The notes beneath the pieces were generated by a model, which saw only the letters and a list, made by a program, of their open reading frames with translations, did no database searches and was not told the origin of the DNA. The translations under genes were made by a program, and so were the position numbers. From contig NZ_PZKN01000012.1 in assembly GCF_003046795.1 (NCBI RefSeq), positions 1 through 64,000 of the forward strand: a DNA stretch of 64,000 nt, in the 5' to 3' direction. This DNA is from Desulfonatronum sp. SC1 (GTDB taxonomy: Bacteria; Desulfobacterota; Desulfovibrionia; Desulfovibrionales; Desulfonatronaceae). This document shows, in pieces, positions 1-8,434 of the stretch; position 1 is the stretch's first letter; each line of letters opens with the position of its first letter.

Positions 1-146
1 CTTTCTCAGGACACTTATTTGTCGCCTTTTCAGCTCAACTGCTTCGGTTCGCCCCCTTCAGCAGGCCTGCCAGGGGCAACGCTGGGGGCTGGTCGCATAA
101 TTGGCGCTGACTTTTTGCAGGGACATCTTACTTAACCAGAGGAGGC

Positions 147-596
147 TCAGTCCCTGGAAAACAAATGCGATAAAAACGCAACAATTGTCCCCAAACCAAA
201 TCCAAAAAGCCCTATTCCGCTGAAAATAATACCCATACCTTTATCAGCTCCAGGGGAAGCGTCCAAACTAACCAGAAAGAAAAAACCAGAAATTGCAGTT
301 AAAGCAGGCAAAATAACCAGATGGACATTATCACGATCTATAGGCGATTTCAGAGGTTGCTTATCGCCACACACCGGACAGGGTTTGTGCTGAATATAAC
401 TTGAATATAGTGTTGTCCCATTAACCATATGTTTGATATGACCAATACTATGGAACTCTGAAAAATCCAGCAATGCATCGCATGTTTTACAATTGCCTTG
501 CGCACCAACAGCAACAGAGTGGCCACACTTGGGACATTTTTCAGCAAATTTACTGATCGCTTTTGAACAATGACGACATGTTATGAAATTACTCAC
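147..596 (-). CDS. Zinc-ribbon membrane protein, hypothetical
   Basis: About 149 residues if translation begins at the GTG at 594-596; a TTG 21 codons further upstream is the only longer in-frame option. The N-terminal half carries CxxC pairs typical of zinc ribbons (CRHC and CPKC close to the start, then CKTC and CPVC), so two small zinc-binding folds are likely. The C-terminal half has two hydrophobic stretches that should span the membrane, followed by a short basic tail. I do not recognise a named family and give no function. It lies alone in an AT-rich stretch with other small membrane proteins on the same strand. The Shine-Dalgarno sequence is weak, so the start is uncertain. Confidence 0.55.
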   Translation of the reverse strand: MSNFITCRHCSKAISKFAEKCPKCGHSVAVGAQGNCKTCDALLDFSEFHSIGHIKHMVNGTTLYSSYIQHKPCPVCGDKQPLKSPIDRDNVHLVILPALTAISGFFFLVSLDASPGADKGMGIIFSGIGLFGFGLGTIVAFLSHLFSRD

Positions 597-659
597 AGCA
601 TACCATTTCCGTAATAATTTTAACCTAGTGCGCCATACTTCCAATCCAAAACAAGGCAA

Positions 660-969
660 ATATCAGAGCGCACCGCCTTCACCGTAGTTTCTTCGCCAAA
701 ATTGGGACAATGATCAATATTCTAGTGTAGGCAACTTTATTTAAAATCTCTTATCGCACTAGACAACAGCCCTCCCAGTCAAAAAGTCTCTGTTTCAGGC
801 GAATAGTGGACATGCAAAACGAAAGCGATCACAGGGTAGGCACTCAGTTGGCTGTGAGCATTAGGATTTTGTCCCAACTTCGACCATGCTGGCGGAAAAG
901 CATGTTCTCAGCTTCAGAATCATCGAAACAGACTCCTTCGTCCCCAAAAATTCTTTGCCGAAGACGATT
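660..969. other. Intergenic spacer, nothing recognised
   Basis: No open frame with a plausible start and ribosome-binding site, no RNA gene and no clear repeat was seen here. It separates two small minus-strand genes and presumably holds the promoter of the zinc-ribbon gene. Confidence 0.5.
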
Positions 970-1170
970 TTAGCTCACCTTATTCTTTTCCAACATCTTT
1001 GTTCCACCTATCGCTGCGCCCACCCCTATTGACAAAACAAACAAGGCCATCCACTTTTCTTCAGTAGAACCAAAATGAGTAAACGCAAAATAAACTTCAT
1101 ACAGACCAACGAAAAACAGTACTACACCAATAATGACAACAATTATACCCCACAGTGTTTTTGCATCCAT
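970..1170 (-). CDS. Small two-helix membrane protein, hypothetical
   Basis: A 66-residue protein beginning MDAKTLWG. The start at 1168-1170 is chosen because AAGGAGA lies eight bases upstream; a longer frame begins nine codons earlier without such a site. Two hydrophobic segments (about residues 6-28 and 40-58) make it a small inner-membrane protein, and the C-terminus is charged (LEKNKVS). No family was recognised. It sits among other minus-strand small membrane protein genes in AT-rich DNA. The good ribosome-binding site supports a real gene. Confidence 0.55.
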   Translation of the reverse strand: MDAKTLWGIIVVIIGVVLFFVGLYEVYFAFTHFGSTEEKWMALFVLSIGVGAAIGGTKMLEKNKVS

Positions 1171-1465
1171 CGAAATACATCTCCTTACTTTAGTCAATAA
1201 TAGTATGATCTCATCAAAAAAAAAATGAAAACGCCCTTTTCAACATAGAATTTATCAGCTTAGACTTTTACGTCTCTTGCATCACTATTTTGCAAATAAG
1301 GCTAGCCCCCTACATAATCAATAGTCAATAAAATACCAGCCAATTCTTACGGGCTACAGGCAAATATTTTCTCGTTTCATTGAAATAACGCATTGTACAA
1401 CTTGGTTGTCAAAATAATTATGGCATATTTCCACCATGTTTCTAAATAATATTACCAAGATATTA

Positions 1466-2113
1466 TTAATTTATCATAATCTGGCGCACATTCTCTGAAG
1501 GAGGGTGATCGCAACGAAGTCTTCCACGAAGAAAATCTGATGCGTAAACGTGTGCAACAATACCTTGTTGAAAGTCTCTACGTGTTCCGACAAGGATAGC
1601 GCAATGCTCACGACGGTAAGTATTATCTCCAGAAAATCGACACAACGATACCACCTGACCGTCAAAAAGGGCATAAGCCTCAATCGGCATTCTTAAATAT
1701 TCACTAGAGGAAATCTCCATTACGATAGCCTCTTCATATCCCCTGACGAGATCCAAGCCCAAGGGGAGAATAGGCTGCCAATTGCGATTAAAATAAGTTT
1801 GAGCCCCTTCGAAAACACATTGCACCCTGTCACCGTAAGGCGCGTTGCGTCGCATGGCATCTAACTCCGCCTTTCTTGCTTCGGCTTCAGCAGCCCTCTG
1901 TCTTGCCTCCTCAGCTTTTCGAAGCACTAAAGCTCGGTCCAACTCCGCCTGTTGATTTCGGGCTTGAAGCTGTTGCTCTGGTGTCATCATTTGCCATTGC
2001 GCATCAGGTATATCCAAAGGGTTCCGATGCCCACAGGACAACAAGAGTAAAAATAAAATGGCAATGCCCCCAAATAGACATGGACGAAAAAATCGATGAA
2101 ACAAAGTATCCAC
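1466..2113 (-). CDS. Putative lipoprotein with charged helical region
   Basis: About 215 residues from the GTG at 2111-2113, which has GAGAGGT just upstream; another GTG lies two codons earlier. The N-terminus has an arginine-containing leader, a leucine-rich hydrophobic core and a lipobox ending LLLSC, so it should be a lipid-anchored envelope protein. Residues roughly 40-90 are rich in Q, A, E and R and look like a single helix or coiled coil; the rest is a globular domain with several cysteines. I do not recognise the globular part. It is flanked by spacers and not clearly in an operon. Confidence 0.6.
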   Translation of the reverse strand: MDTLFHRFFRPCLFGGIAILFLLLLSCGHRNPLDIPDAQWQMMTPEQQLQARNQQAELDRALVLRKAEEARQRAAEAEARKAELDAMRRNAPYGDRVQCVFEGAQTYFNRNWQPILPLGLDLVRGYEEAIVMEISSSEYLRMPIEAYALFDGQVVSLCRFSGDNTYRREHCAILVGTRRDFQQGIVAHVYASDFLRGRLRCDHPPSENVRQIMIN

Positions 2114-2119
2114 AAGCAC

Positions 2120-2546
2120 CTCTCAACATTGTCAACCGCAGACAAAAAAGCGAATATAAAAACATAATGCCAAAAAAATCAGATTGCTAGCGAAAAAAAG
2201 GCGGACTTCTCCAGAAAAAAGGAAACATAATCAAGTCGATGGTCAATGCAACAAGATCAAGTATTGTCGTCTCTCACCTAGTAGATCACTTTCCTCTGGC
2301 AGGCTTTGCCAAAGAAGTTCAGGCCTTAATCATGATAGCTTTTTTGTAGCCGTTACTGTTTATGCTTCACCGATGCAAGACTACAAGAATCATTTTTATG
2401 GCTTTATTCTCATATTTCCTGACAGTTGGTTTCACACTAGAAAAACTCTTGAAGTTAGAGGAAGCTACCATAAATGAAAGCACCCCAACAAAGTATGGGC
2501 ATGTATTTTCTTCAATACCAATTAAAAACGAGCCAATAAAAAACTA
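2120..2546. other. Intergenic spacer, no supported gene
   Basis: AT-rich spacer. Short plus-strand frames exist, but none has a ribosome-binding site or a recognisable protein. It should contain the promoter of the lipoprotein gene. No repeat or terminator was identified by eye. Confidence 0.45.
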
Positions 2547-2897
2547 TTATACTTTCAAAAGAGCACGCTTTTTTAGTTCAAATTCATCTTGAGTTAATAC
2601 CCCCTTCTCCATTAACTCATGCATTATTTGAATTTCATTTGCAACGTTGATCGATCCATTCGATCTATCTCTAGGCAATATAAAACACCATACAAGAGCT
2701 ATAACCCATCCTACACCCCAAAGTAATCCACCAAATATATTAATTAAAATGATTGGTATTTTGTAGGGGTGATTTTTTCTTACTGCGATTATTGTCGGCA
2801 ATAGTGCCACGAGCAATATAAATACAAGTACAACAAAAAACCATAAACCAATCAAATCAAATAATTCTAACAACTCATAATACTCATAATAAAACAT
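2547..2897 (-). CDS. Superinfection-immunity-like membrane protein with SHOCT tail
   Basis: A 116-residue protein. After a hydrophobic helix, residues about 30-77 read LLPTIIAVRKNHP followed by a glycine/tryptophan-rich segment ending VIALVWCFILP, the pattern of the T4 Imm superinfection-immunity family (Pfam Imm_superinfect). The last 25 residues (MHELMEKGVLTQDEFELKK) match the SHOCT motif, a short helical module found at the ends of many small bacterial proteins. AAAGGAG lies eight bases before the ATG. Many chromosomal proteins of this family are not phage-derived, so a role in blocking phage DNA entry is possible but unproven here. Confidence 0.7.
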   Translation of the reverse strand: MFYYEYYELLELFDLIGLWFFVVLVFILLVALLPTIIAVRKNHPYKIPIILINIFGGLLWGVGWVIALVWCFILPRDRSNGSINVANEIQIMHELMEKGVLTQDEFELKKRALLKV

Positions 2898-3414
2898 ACA
2901 CAGCTCCTTTATGTTGTTACATTATTATAATAAATTGCATATTCAAGATAGCTGCGAACCCTAACATCAAGCCTTCCCTCTGTACCCAGCTCACGCTCTC
3001 CCATGGTCTACGCGGAGTAGTTGCGAGCGACCACCACGGCATTGTTGTAGGCGTCCATGAAAGCTCCGGCGGTGACTTTTCCCCTGCGGGGTTCTGGTGT
3101 ACGCCCCAAGACCGCCTCCAACAGTCCCTCCGGCAAAAAGACGACGGGCTTCCCGAAAAAATGAAAACATGTAATGGCCGGAGGTTCTCTTCGTCCCCTT
3201 GTATTGATGGCGCAAGCGCCAAGTCCATCAAGGAAGACCCCTTCGGGATGGCTGTCGCCTGCGCCATTCCTTGAAGGACTTAGCTTTTTCGTTCTCACTT
3301 CAATCTGAGGACGCCGGACGGGGATGTCTCCCGGGGGGCGCCTAGAGTTTGCGCGATACGCCAGACTATTACACCAAATCCACGTCCAATGTCGAAGAAT
3401 CAAGTAAAATATTA
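2898..3414. other. GC-rich block of unknown nature
   Basis: About 2,990-3,370 is clearly richer in G and C than the DNA on either side. It holds overlapping open frames on the minus strand, the longest ending at 3008, but none has a convincing start and ribosome-binding site and I recognise no family. It may be a remnant of a gene or a copy of a dispersed element. No terminal inverted repeats were found by eye. Confidence 0.4.
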
Positions 3415-3795
3415 CTATTTCTCAGCATACATCTCTTTCCTGTCGTTCAATTGCAACCATCCCTTTGCTATCCTATAAATAAACCAAATTGACACACCAA
3501 TAATTATAAATACTCCTAAACCTATAATTACTAATACAAAACCTAGCGTAAACCACAAAAGACTGAACCAAAATGTTCTAATTTGCCATCGAAAGTGAGA
3601 TTCAATCCATGTTCCTCGAACATCATTCATTTTTACATAGTTAATTATTACCCCAATGATAGATGTTACACCAAGCAAAAAGGATGCTGCTTGAAGAATA
3701 TAAACCAACAAAGCGACCTTCTTCGCTGCCTGTTCCTGTTCAGGCGTCATACCAATCAAATTTCCGGATACATTCACTGAAACGTTATCATCCAT
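3415..3795 (-). CDS. COG3671-like predicted membrane protein
   Basis: A 126-residue protein with three predicted membrane helices (about residues 27-50, 72-90 and 90-110). The motif around ESHFRWQIRTFW, then a long hydrophobic run, then YRIAKGWLQLND, is the hallmark of the COG3671 family of small uncharacterised membrane proteins. AAGGAG lies upstream of the ATG at 3793-3795. The N-terminal 20 residues are polar and could be cytoplasmic. No function is known to me for this family. Confidence 0.7.
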   Translation of the reverse strand: MDDNVSVNVSGNLIGMTPEQEQAAKKVALLVYILQAASFLLGVTSIIGVIINYVKMNDVRGTWIESHFRWQIRTFWFSLLWFTLGFVLVIIGLGVFIIIGVSIWFIYRIAKGWLQLNDRKEMYAEK

Positions 3796-3818
3796 TTTCT
3801 TGACTCCTTGCGAATGTT

Positions 3819-3860
3819 AAAAAAAAGCCCGACCACATCACTACAGAAGATGTGCCGGGC
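3819..3860 (-). terminator. Rho-independent terminator on the minus strand
   Basis: Read on the minus strand, GCCCGGCACATC, a nine-base loop and GATGTGGTCGGGC form a stem with one small bulge, followed directly by eight T residues. It would end a leftward transcript arriving from above 3,860, but no convincing gene lies there, so the transcript may be a small RNA or a long untranslated region. Confidence 0.6.
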
Positions 3861-4900
3861 GGGGCTCTGAAAAAAGCAAACGAGAAGAAAGAGCGCCACA
3901 AGAGATGATCGCCCTCACTATTCTGCCTTGTTTTCGAGTGACTCATGGCGCGAAAATAATGTTTTGTCCGTAAAAAATACAAATTCTATTTCTTTCTTCT
4001 GGCGCGTTGCCTTCCGTCTCCAACCTTAACCAGGGAGGACAAAGCCTATGGTGCCAATCGGCATTGGAGGCCATTGTTTCCAAAGGTCACGCTCCCTATA
4101 CAATAAAACGCAAGGAGGAAATCCAAGAGAAAGCAACCCACATGGAAAGCCAAAAGGGGCTGTTGAGGTAATCCCCTCATGATTCAATCGCTTTCACGAA
4201 ACCCTTGCTCGCTAAAAGAAACCCATCGGCACATATTTTACGTTGCTGCAAATAGCCACTTTTACAACAACTTATCATAATATTAACACAATCCACATAA
4301 GACATCCAATTCATTCCATTCGTTGCGCCCCAACTACATCAGCAGACTAAGAGTGTCAATACGATTGTGTTATACTTTATTCATTTTTTTTGTTCTGTTT
4401 AAATTTTTCGCGGATAAAAATCGGGGCATTGTAGCATATTCTAAATATTTACAAGACCATCCATACATTCTCATAGACACTACAATCGACTTCCCAAAAC
4501 TCGCCATCAATAATATCAACGCGTTGCACTCTGCGCTTGCTAGGCAATCGGCCAAACAACATGACTTTAGCCTTGCTTCGTGTAAACTTGGACTAATTTC
4601 TGCCAAACTGAGCTTGACGACCTCGTGCTTTCCGTTTTTTCAGACACATCCTCTTTTTCAGACAATTACGAACCCGTGAACGAATTATGGCGGACGACTT
4701 GTCCAAAGCGACGTTTTCGAAAATAAGTGTGGATCGAGAGTAAACCCTACACATAGGCCCCCAAAGTGCTCCAGACAAGCTGGCCGAGTCGACAAATCTT
4801 TCTTTCGTCGTTTCCGGGCTGACTGTCTATTTTTTCGGACCCTGATTCGGCCTGCGAAGAATACTTGGCTTCCGAGTACTTGAATTTCGCTCACTCTTTT
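3861..4900. other. Long AT-rich spacer before the lactate operon
   Basis: More than 1 kb without a supported gene. A plus-strand frame at 4323-4679 has no ribosome-binding site and no recognisable sequence. The motif TTTTTCAGACA occurs twice, at 4636-4646 and 4654-4664, as an 18-bp-spaced direct repeat. TTTTCGAAAA, a small palindrome, is at 4714-4723. These may be regulatory for the lactate operon or for an unseen transcript. Confidence 0.4.
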
Positions 4901-4916
4901 GTCGCTGGCCAGCGAC
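4901..4916. promoter_or_regulatory. Perfect 16-bp palindrome, candidate operator
   Basis: GTCGCTGGCCAGCGAC is a perfect palindrome eight bases upstream of a sigma-54-like promoter element and about 180 bases before the lactate permease start. A dimeric regulator could bind it. The position close to the promoter fits a repressor or an unusually near activator. No T-run follows, so it is not a terminator. Confidence 0.4.
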
Positions 4917-4923
4917 ACAAATC

Positions 4924-4938
4924 AGGCACGCTTTTTGA
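4924..4938 (+). promoter_or_regulatory. Candidate sigma-54 promoter of the lactate operon
   Basis: AGGCACGCTTTTTGA carries GG at -24 and, ten bases later, GA where the consensus has GC; GGCACG-N4-TTG otherwise matches the -24/-12 pattern. Lactate operons of Desulfovibrio are, to my knowledge, controlled by a sigma-54-dependent regulator, which supports the reading. The -12 mismatch makes it tentative. Confidence 0.35.
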
Positions 4939-5097
4939 TAAGAGGACTGCGACGTTCGCGGTTTTCTTTGGCCGAGGCTCGTCCCGCCCCAATCCGTCAC
5001 TATGTTCGGGCGAAGAGACTGGCTAAAGGCCCTCGTATATGGTGAGAGGCTTGCACCCTTGTTGTTGGATTTAACTTTTTTCAAGGAGGAGTTGAAC

Positions 5098-6882
5098 ATG
5101 TCCGTTGGAGTCCTGGCACTTATCGCCGCGTTACCCATTGCCCTGGCCCTGGTGCTGATGGTCGGCTTTCGCTGGCCGGCCACCAAGGCCATGCCGCTGG
5201 CCTGGCTGGTCACCGCCGTGGCCGGCGTCGCCGTCTGGAGCCTTCCGGTCGGCTACGTCGCCGCGCTGTCCATTCAAGGCGTGATCACGGCCATCGGCAT
5301 CCTGATCATCGTATTCGGCGCGATCCTGATTCTGCATACCCTGCGCGATTCCGGAGGCATGGAAACCATCCAGTGCGGAATGCAGAGCATCTCTCCGGAC
5401 ATGCGCGTGCAAGCCATCATCATCGGCTTCCTGTTCGCGGCCTTCATCGAGGGCGCGGCGGGCTTCGGCACACCGGCGGCCCTGGCCGCTCCGCTGCTCC
5501 TGGCCCTGGGCTTCCCGCCCCTGGCCGCGGCGGTCATTTGTCTGGTCTTCAACTCCTTCCCCGTATCCTTCGGCGCCGTTGGCACGCCCATCATCATCGG
5601 TCTGACCTTCCTGCGCGACCTGGTGGGCGACGCCGTGGCCACCGGGGCCGTGGGCGTGAACTTCACCAGCTATGAATCCTTCGGCATGCTCATCGGCCAG
5701 TGGGCCACCCTGATGCACCTGCCGATGATCTTCATCCTGCCCATCTTCATGCTCGGCTTCATCTCCCGCTTCTTCGGCCCGAACCGCTCCTGGTCCGAAG
5801 GCTTCGGCGCCTGGAAGTTCTGCGTCTTCGCCGCCGTGGCCTTCACCATCCCCTACCTGATCTTCGCCTGGTACCTGGGTCCGGAATTCCCGTCCCTGAT
5901 CGGCGGACTGGTTGGCCTGGGCGTGGTGGTCTGGGGCGCCAAGCGCGGCATCGCCGTGCCCAAGGACACCTGGACCTTTGGTTCCCAGAAGAACTGGGAT
6001 CCCGAATGGACCGGTTCGATTAATACCGCAGCCGAGGGCTGCAAGTTCGAGGCTCGAATGAGCCAGTTCAAAGCTTGGCTACCTTATATTCTTATTGGAG
6101 CAATACTGGTAATTACACGCATCACTACTACTATAGGTGGCACTTACACCATCAATTTAGGGGTATTTGAGCTTGTTATTGTTACACCTGAGATAGTTAT
6201 CGGTTTGAAAGCTTGGCTTTCAAAGATGGTTATCACCTTCAAAAGCATCCTGGGCTACGAAACCGTGAGCGGTTCCATCTCCTATCTCTACTTGCCCGGC
6301 ACCATTCCCTTCGTGCTCGTGGCCATCCTGACCATCTTCATTCACGGCATGCCCGGCGACAAGGTCAAAACAGCCTGGATGGATTCGATCAAGAAGATGA
6401 AAAACCCGGCCATCGCCCTGTTCTTCGCCGTGGGTCTGGTCTCCATCTTCCGCGGGTCCGGCATCGGCGATCTGGCCCTGAACCCCAACGCCTACCCCTC
6501 CATGCCCCTGGCCATGGCCAGCGCGCTGTCCGAACTGGTGGGCCAGGGCTGGCCGGTGTTCGCCTCCTTCATCGGCGGGCTGGGGGCCTTCATCACCGGC
6601 TCGAACACGGTTTCCAACCTGCTCTTCGCCGAATTCCAGTGGGGAATGGCCACCCAGCTTGACCTACCCCGCCAGCTCATCGTCGCGGCCCAGGTCGTGG
6701 GCGGCGGCATGGGCAACATGGTCTGCATCCACAACATCGTGGCCGTGTGCGCCGTGGTCGGCCTGTCCGGACAGGAAGGCGCCATCCTGCGCAAGACCTT
6801 CTGGCCCTTCCTCCTTTACGGAGTGATCGTGGGCATCACGGTCCTCATATTGATGAGCATCCTGCCAGCCGACCTCTTCTAA
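5098..6882 (+). CDS. lctP: L-lactate permease (LctP/LldP family)
   Basis: A 594-residue integral membrane transporter that brings lactate into the cell with protons. The start at 5098 follows AAGGAGGAG by seven bases; the open frame extends further upstream but without such a site. The family signature [13 protein letters not shown] is present in the first third, and many hydrophobic helices follow. Residues about 346-371 ([15 protein letters not shown] and the following stretch) are extra compared with what I know of the family and are coded by AT-rich DNA unlike the rest of the gene. It is the first gene of the lactate operon and is followed by a GC-rich hairpin. Confidence 0.92.
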   Translation: MSVGVLALIAALPIALALVLMVGFRWPATKAMPLAWLVTAVAGVAVWSLPVGYVAALSIQGVITAIGILIIVFGAILILHTLRDSGGMETIQCGMQSISPDMRVQAIIIGFLFAAFIEGAAGFGTPAALAAPLLLALGFPPLAAAVICLVFNSFPVSFGAVGTPIIIGLTFLRDLVGDAVATGAVGVNFTSYESFGMLIGQWATLMHLPMIFILPIFMLGFISRFFGPNRSWSEGFGAWKFCVFAAVAFTIPYLIFAWYLGPEFPSLIGGLVGLGVVVWGAKRGIAVPKDTWTFGSQKNWDPEWTGSINTAAEGCKFEARMSQFKAWLPYILIGAILVITRITTTIGGTYTINLGVFELVIVTPEIVIGLKAWLSKMVITFKSILGYETVSGSISYLYLPGTIPFVLVAILTIFIHGMPGDKVKTAWMDSIKKMKNPAIALFFAVGLVSIFRGSGIGDLALNPNAYPSMPLAMASALSELVGQGWPVFASFIGGLGAFITGSNTVSNLLFAEFQWGMATQLDLPRQLIVAAQVVGGGMGNMVCIHNIVAVCAVVGLSGQEGAILRKTFWPFLLYGVIVGITVLILMSILPADLF

Positions 6883-6895
6883 ACCTACTTCCCTT

Positions 6896-6923
6896 CCCCG
6901 GGCGGACCAACGTCCGCCCGGGG
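6896..6923 (+). terminator. GC-rich hairpin between permease and dehydrogenase
   Basis: A perfect 12-bp stem (CCCCGGGCGGAC pairing with GTCCGCCCGGGG) with a four-base loop follows the permease stop. Only a weak T-containing sequence (ATCTTTG) comes after it, so it may attenuate transcription or protect the permease mRNA end rather than terminate fully. Confidence 0.5.
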
Positions 6924-7030
6924 ATCTTTGCCCAAAGTCGACTCAAGGTTTAATGGGCACGGCTCACGTCTAACCACTTCCCGTAAGCAGTGCGCATTGA
7001 AACTTGAACCCCACGCAAAGGAGATTTGCA

Positions 7031-8422
7031 ATGATCAGAGATGCGTTGAAAAATGAATTCCAGCGGATCGTCGGCAAGGATAACGTGATGACCGAGCCCG
7101 ACGAATTGCACGCCTATTCCTACGACTCCGCGGTCCTGGATCAGACCCAACCGGCCATCGTGGTCCGCCCGGAGAATTCCGAAAGCCTGGGTCAGGTGGT
7201 CAAGCTGTGCAACGAGAACGGCCTGAAGCTGACCGTGCGCGGAGCCGGGACCAACCTTTCCGGCGGTACCATCCCCCATCCCGGCGGCGTGGTCTGTCTG
7301 ACCACGGCTTTGGACAAGATATTGGAAATCAACGAGGAGGACCTCTACGCCGTGGTCCAGCCCGGCGCGGTCACGGCAAAATTCGCGGCCCAGGTGGCCG
7401 CCAAGGGCCTGCTCTACCCACCTGACCCTGGCTCCCAGGCCGTGTCCACCCTGGGCGGCAACGTGGCCGAGAACGCCGGAGGCCTGCGCGCCCTGAAATA
7501 CGGCGTGACCAAGGACTACGTCATGGGCGTGGATTTCTTCGACGTCAACGGCGAGCTGATCCGCTCCGGCGGCAAGACCGTGAAGTGCGTCACCGGGTAC
7601 AACCTGGCCGGGTTGATGGTCGCCTCCGAAGGTACCCTTGGCGTCTTCGAAAAGCTCATCCTCAAGTTGGTCCCGCCGCCGGCAGCCTACAAGGCCATGA
7701 TGGCCGTGTTCCCGGACGTGATGGACGCCTCCCGGGCCGTGGCCGCGATCATCGCCAACAAGATCGTCCCGGCCACCCTGGAATTCATGGACAACTTCAC
7801 CATCCGCACCGTGGAGAACTTCCGCAAGGCCGGCCTGCCCGTGGACGCAGCGGCCATGCTGCTCATCGAAGTGGACGGCCACCCGGCCCAGGTGGAGGAC
7901 GACGCGGCCAAGGTGGAGTCCATCTGCAAGGACAACAAGGCCCTCAGCGTCCGCGTGGCCAAGGACGACGCCGAGCGCAACGCGGTTTGGCAGGCCCGCC
8001 GCGACGCCCTGCCGGCCCTGGCCCGGGTCCGTCCGACCACGGTCCTGGAGGATGCCACGGTGCCCCGCTCCAAAATCCCGGCCATGATGCAGGCCCTGGA
8101 TAAGATCGCCAAGAAGTACGACCTGACCATCGGCACCTTCGGCCACGCCGGGGACGGCAACCTGCACCCGACCATTCTCACGGACAAGCGCGATCAGAAG
8201 GAATGGCACCGGGTGGAAGCGGCCATCGACGCCATCTTCGAGGAGGCCCTGGCCCTGGGCGGCACCCTGTCCGGCGAGCACGGCATCGGCCTGGCCAAGT
8301 CCAAGTACCTGAAAAACGAATACGGCGTGGGGACCATCAACTACTCCCGCAGGATGAAGAGCGTGCTTGACCCCAACAACATCCTCAATCCGGGCAAAAT
8401 CCTCGGCCCCCTGCTCGCCTAA
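7031..8422 (+). CDS. dld: FAD-binding D-lactate dehydrogenase (GlcD-like subunit)
   Basis: A 463-residue flavoprotein of the FAD-binding oxidase type 4 family, oxidising D-lactate (or glycolate) to the 2-oxo acid. The start MIRDALKN follows AAAGGAGA; an upstream in-frame start lacks this. RGAGTNLSGG and the PDPGSQAVSTLGG region form the FAD pyrophosphate-binding site, and the C-terminal part has GHAGDGNLHP and GEHGIGLAKSKYL, both conserved in GlcD and Dld proteins. The next gene, 12 bases on, encodes its Fe-S partner. Together they should pass electrons from lactate to the membrane quinone pool. Specificity for D-lactate is inferred from the operon. Confidence 0.9.
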   Translation: MIRDALKNEFQRIVGKDNVMTEPDELHAYSYDSAVLDQTQPAIVVRPENSESLGQVVKLCNENGLKLTVRGAGTNLSGGTIPHPGGVVCLTTALDKILEINEEDLYAVVQPGAVTAKFAAQVAAKGLLYPPDPGSQAVSTLGGNVAENAGGLRALKYGVTKDYVMGVDFFDVNGELIRSGGKTVKCVTGYNLAGLMVASEGTLGVFEKLILKLVPPPAAYKAMMAVFPDVMDASRAVAAIIANKIVPATLEFMDNFTIRTVENFRKAGLPVDAAAMLLIEVDGHPAQVEDDAAKVESICKDNKALSVRVAKDDAERNAVWQARRDALPALARVRPTTVLEDATVPRSKIPAMMQALDKIAKKYDLTIGTFGHAGDGNLHPTILTDKRDQKEWHRVEAAIDAIFEEALALGGTLSGEHGIGLAKSKYLKNEYGVGTINYSRRMKSVLDPNNILNPGKILGPLLA

Positions 8423-8434
8423 CCGGAGGACATT

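Noticed and set aside
2184-2592. Overlapping plus-strand frames in the spacer
   Set aside because: No start with a ribosome-binding site and no family; they overlap each other and the end of a real gene on the other strand.
3008-3403. Transposase gene remnant
   Set aside because: No transposase motif, terminal inverted repeats or target duplication could be seen; left as a block of unknown nature.
3788-3982. Minus-strand frame of 64 codons over the terminator
   Set aside because: It runs through the hairpin and T-run and into the next gene's start; not compatible with a real gene.
4323-4679. Plus-strand open frame of 118 codons
   Set aside because: No ribosome-binding site, no recognisable protein and AT-rich composition; the first 30 codons are hydrophobic by chance. 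Not called as a gene.
6950-8281. Long minus-strand frame opposite the D-lactate dehydrogenase gene
   Set aside because: A shadow of the GC-rich coding strand; the plus-strand product has all conserved motifs. The same holds for long antisense frames opposite pta, pyc and lon.
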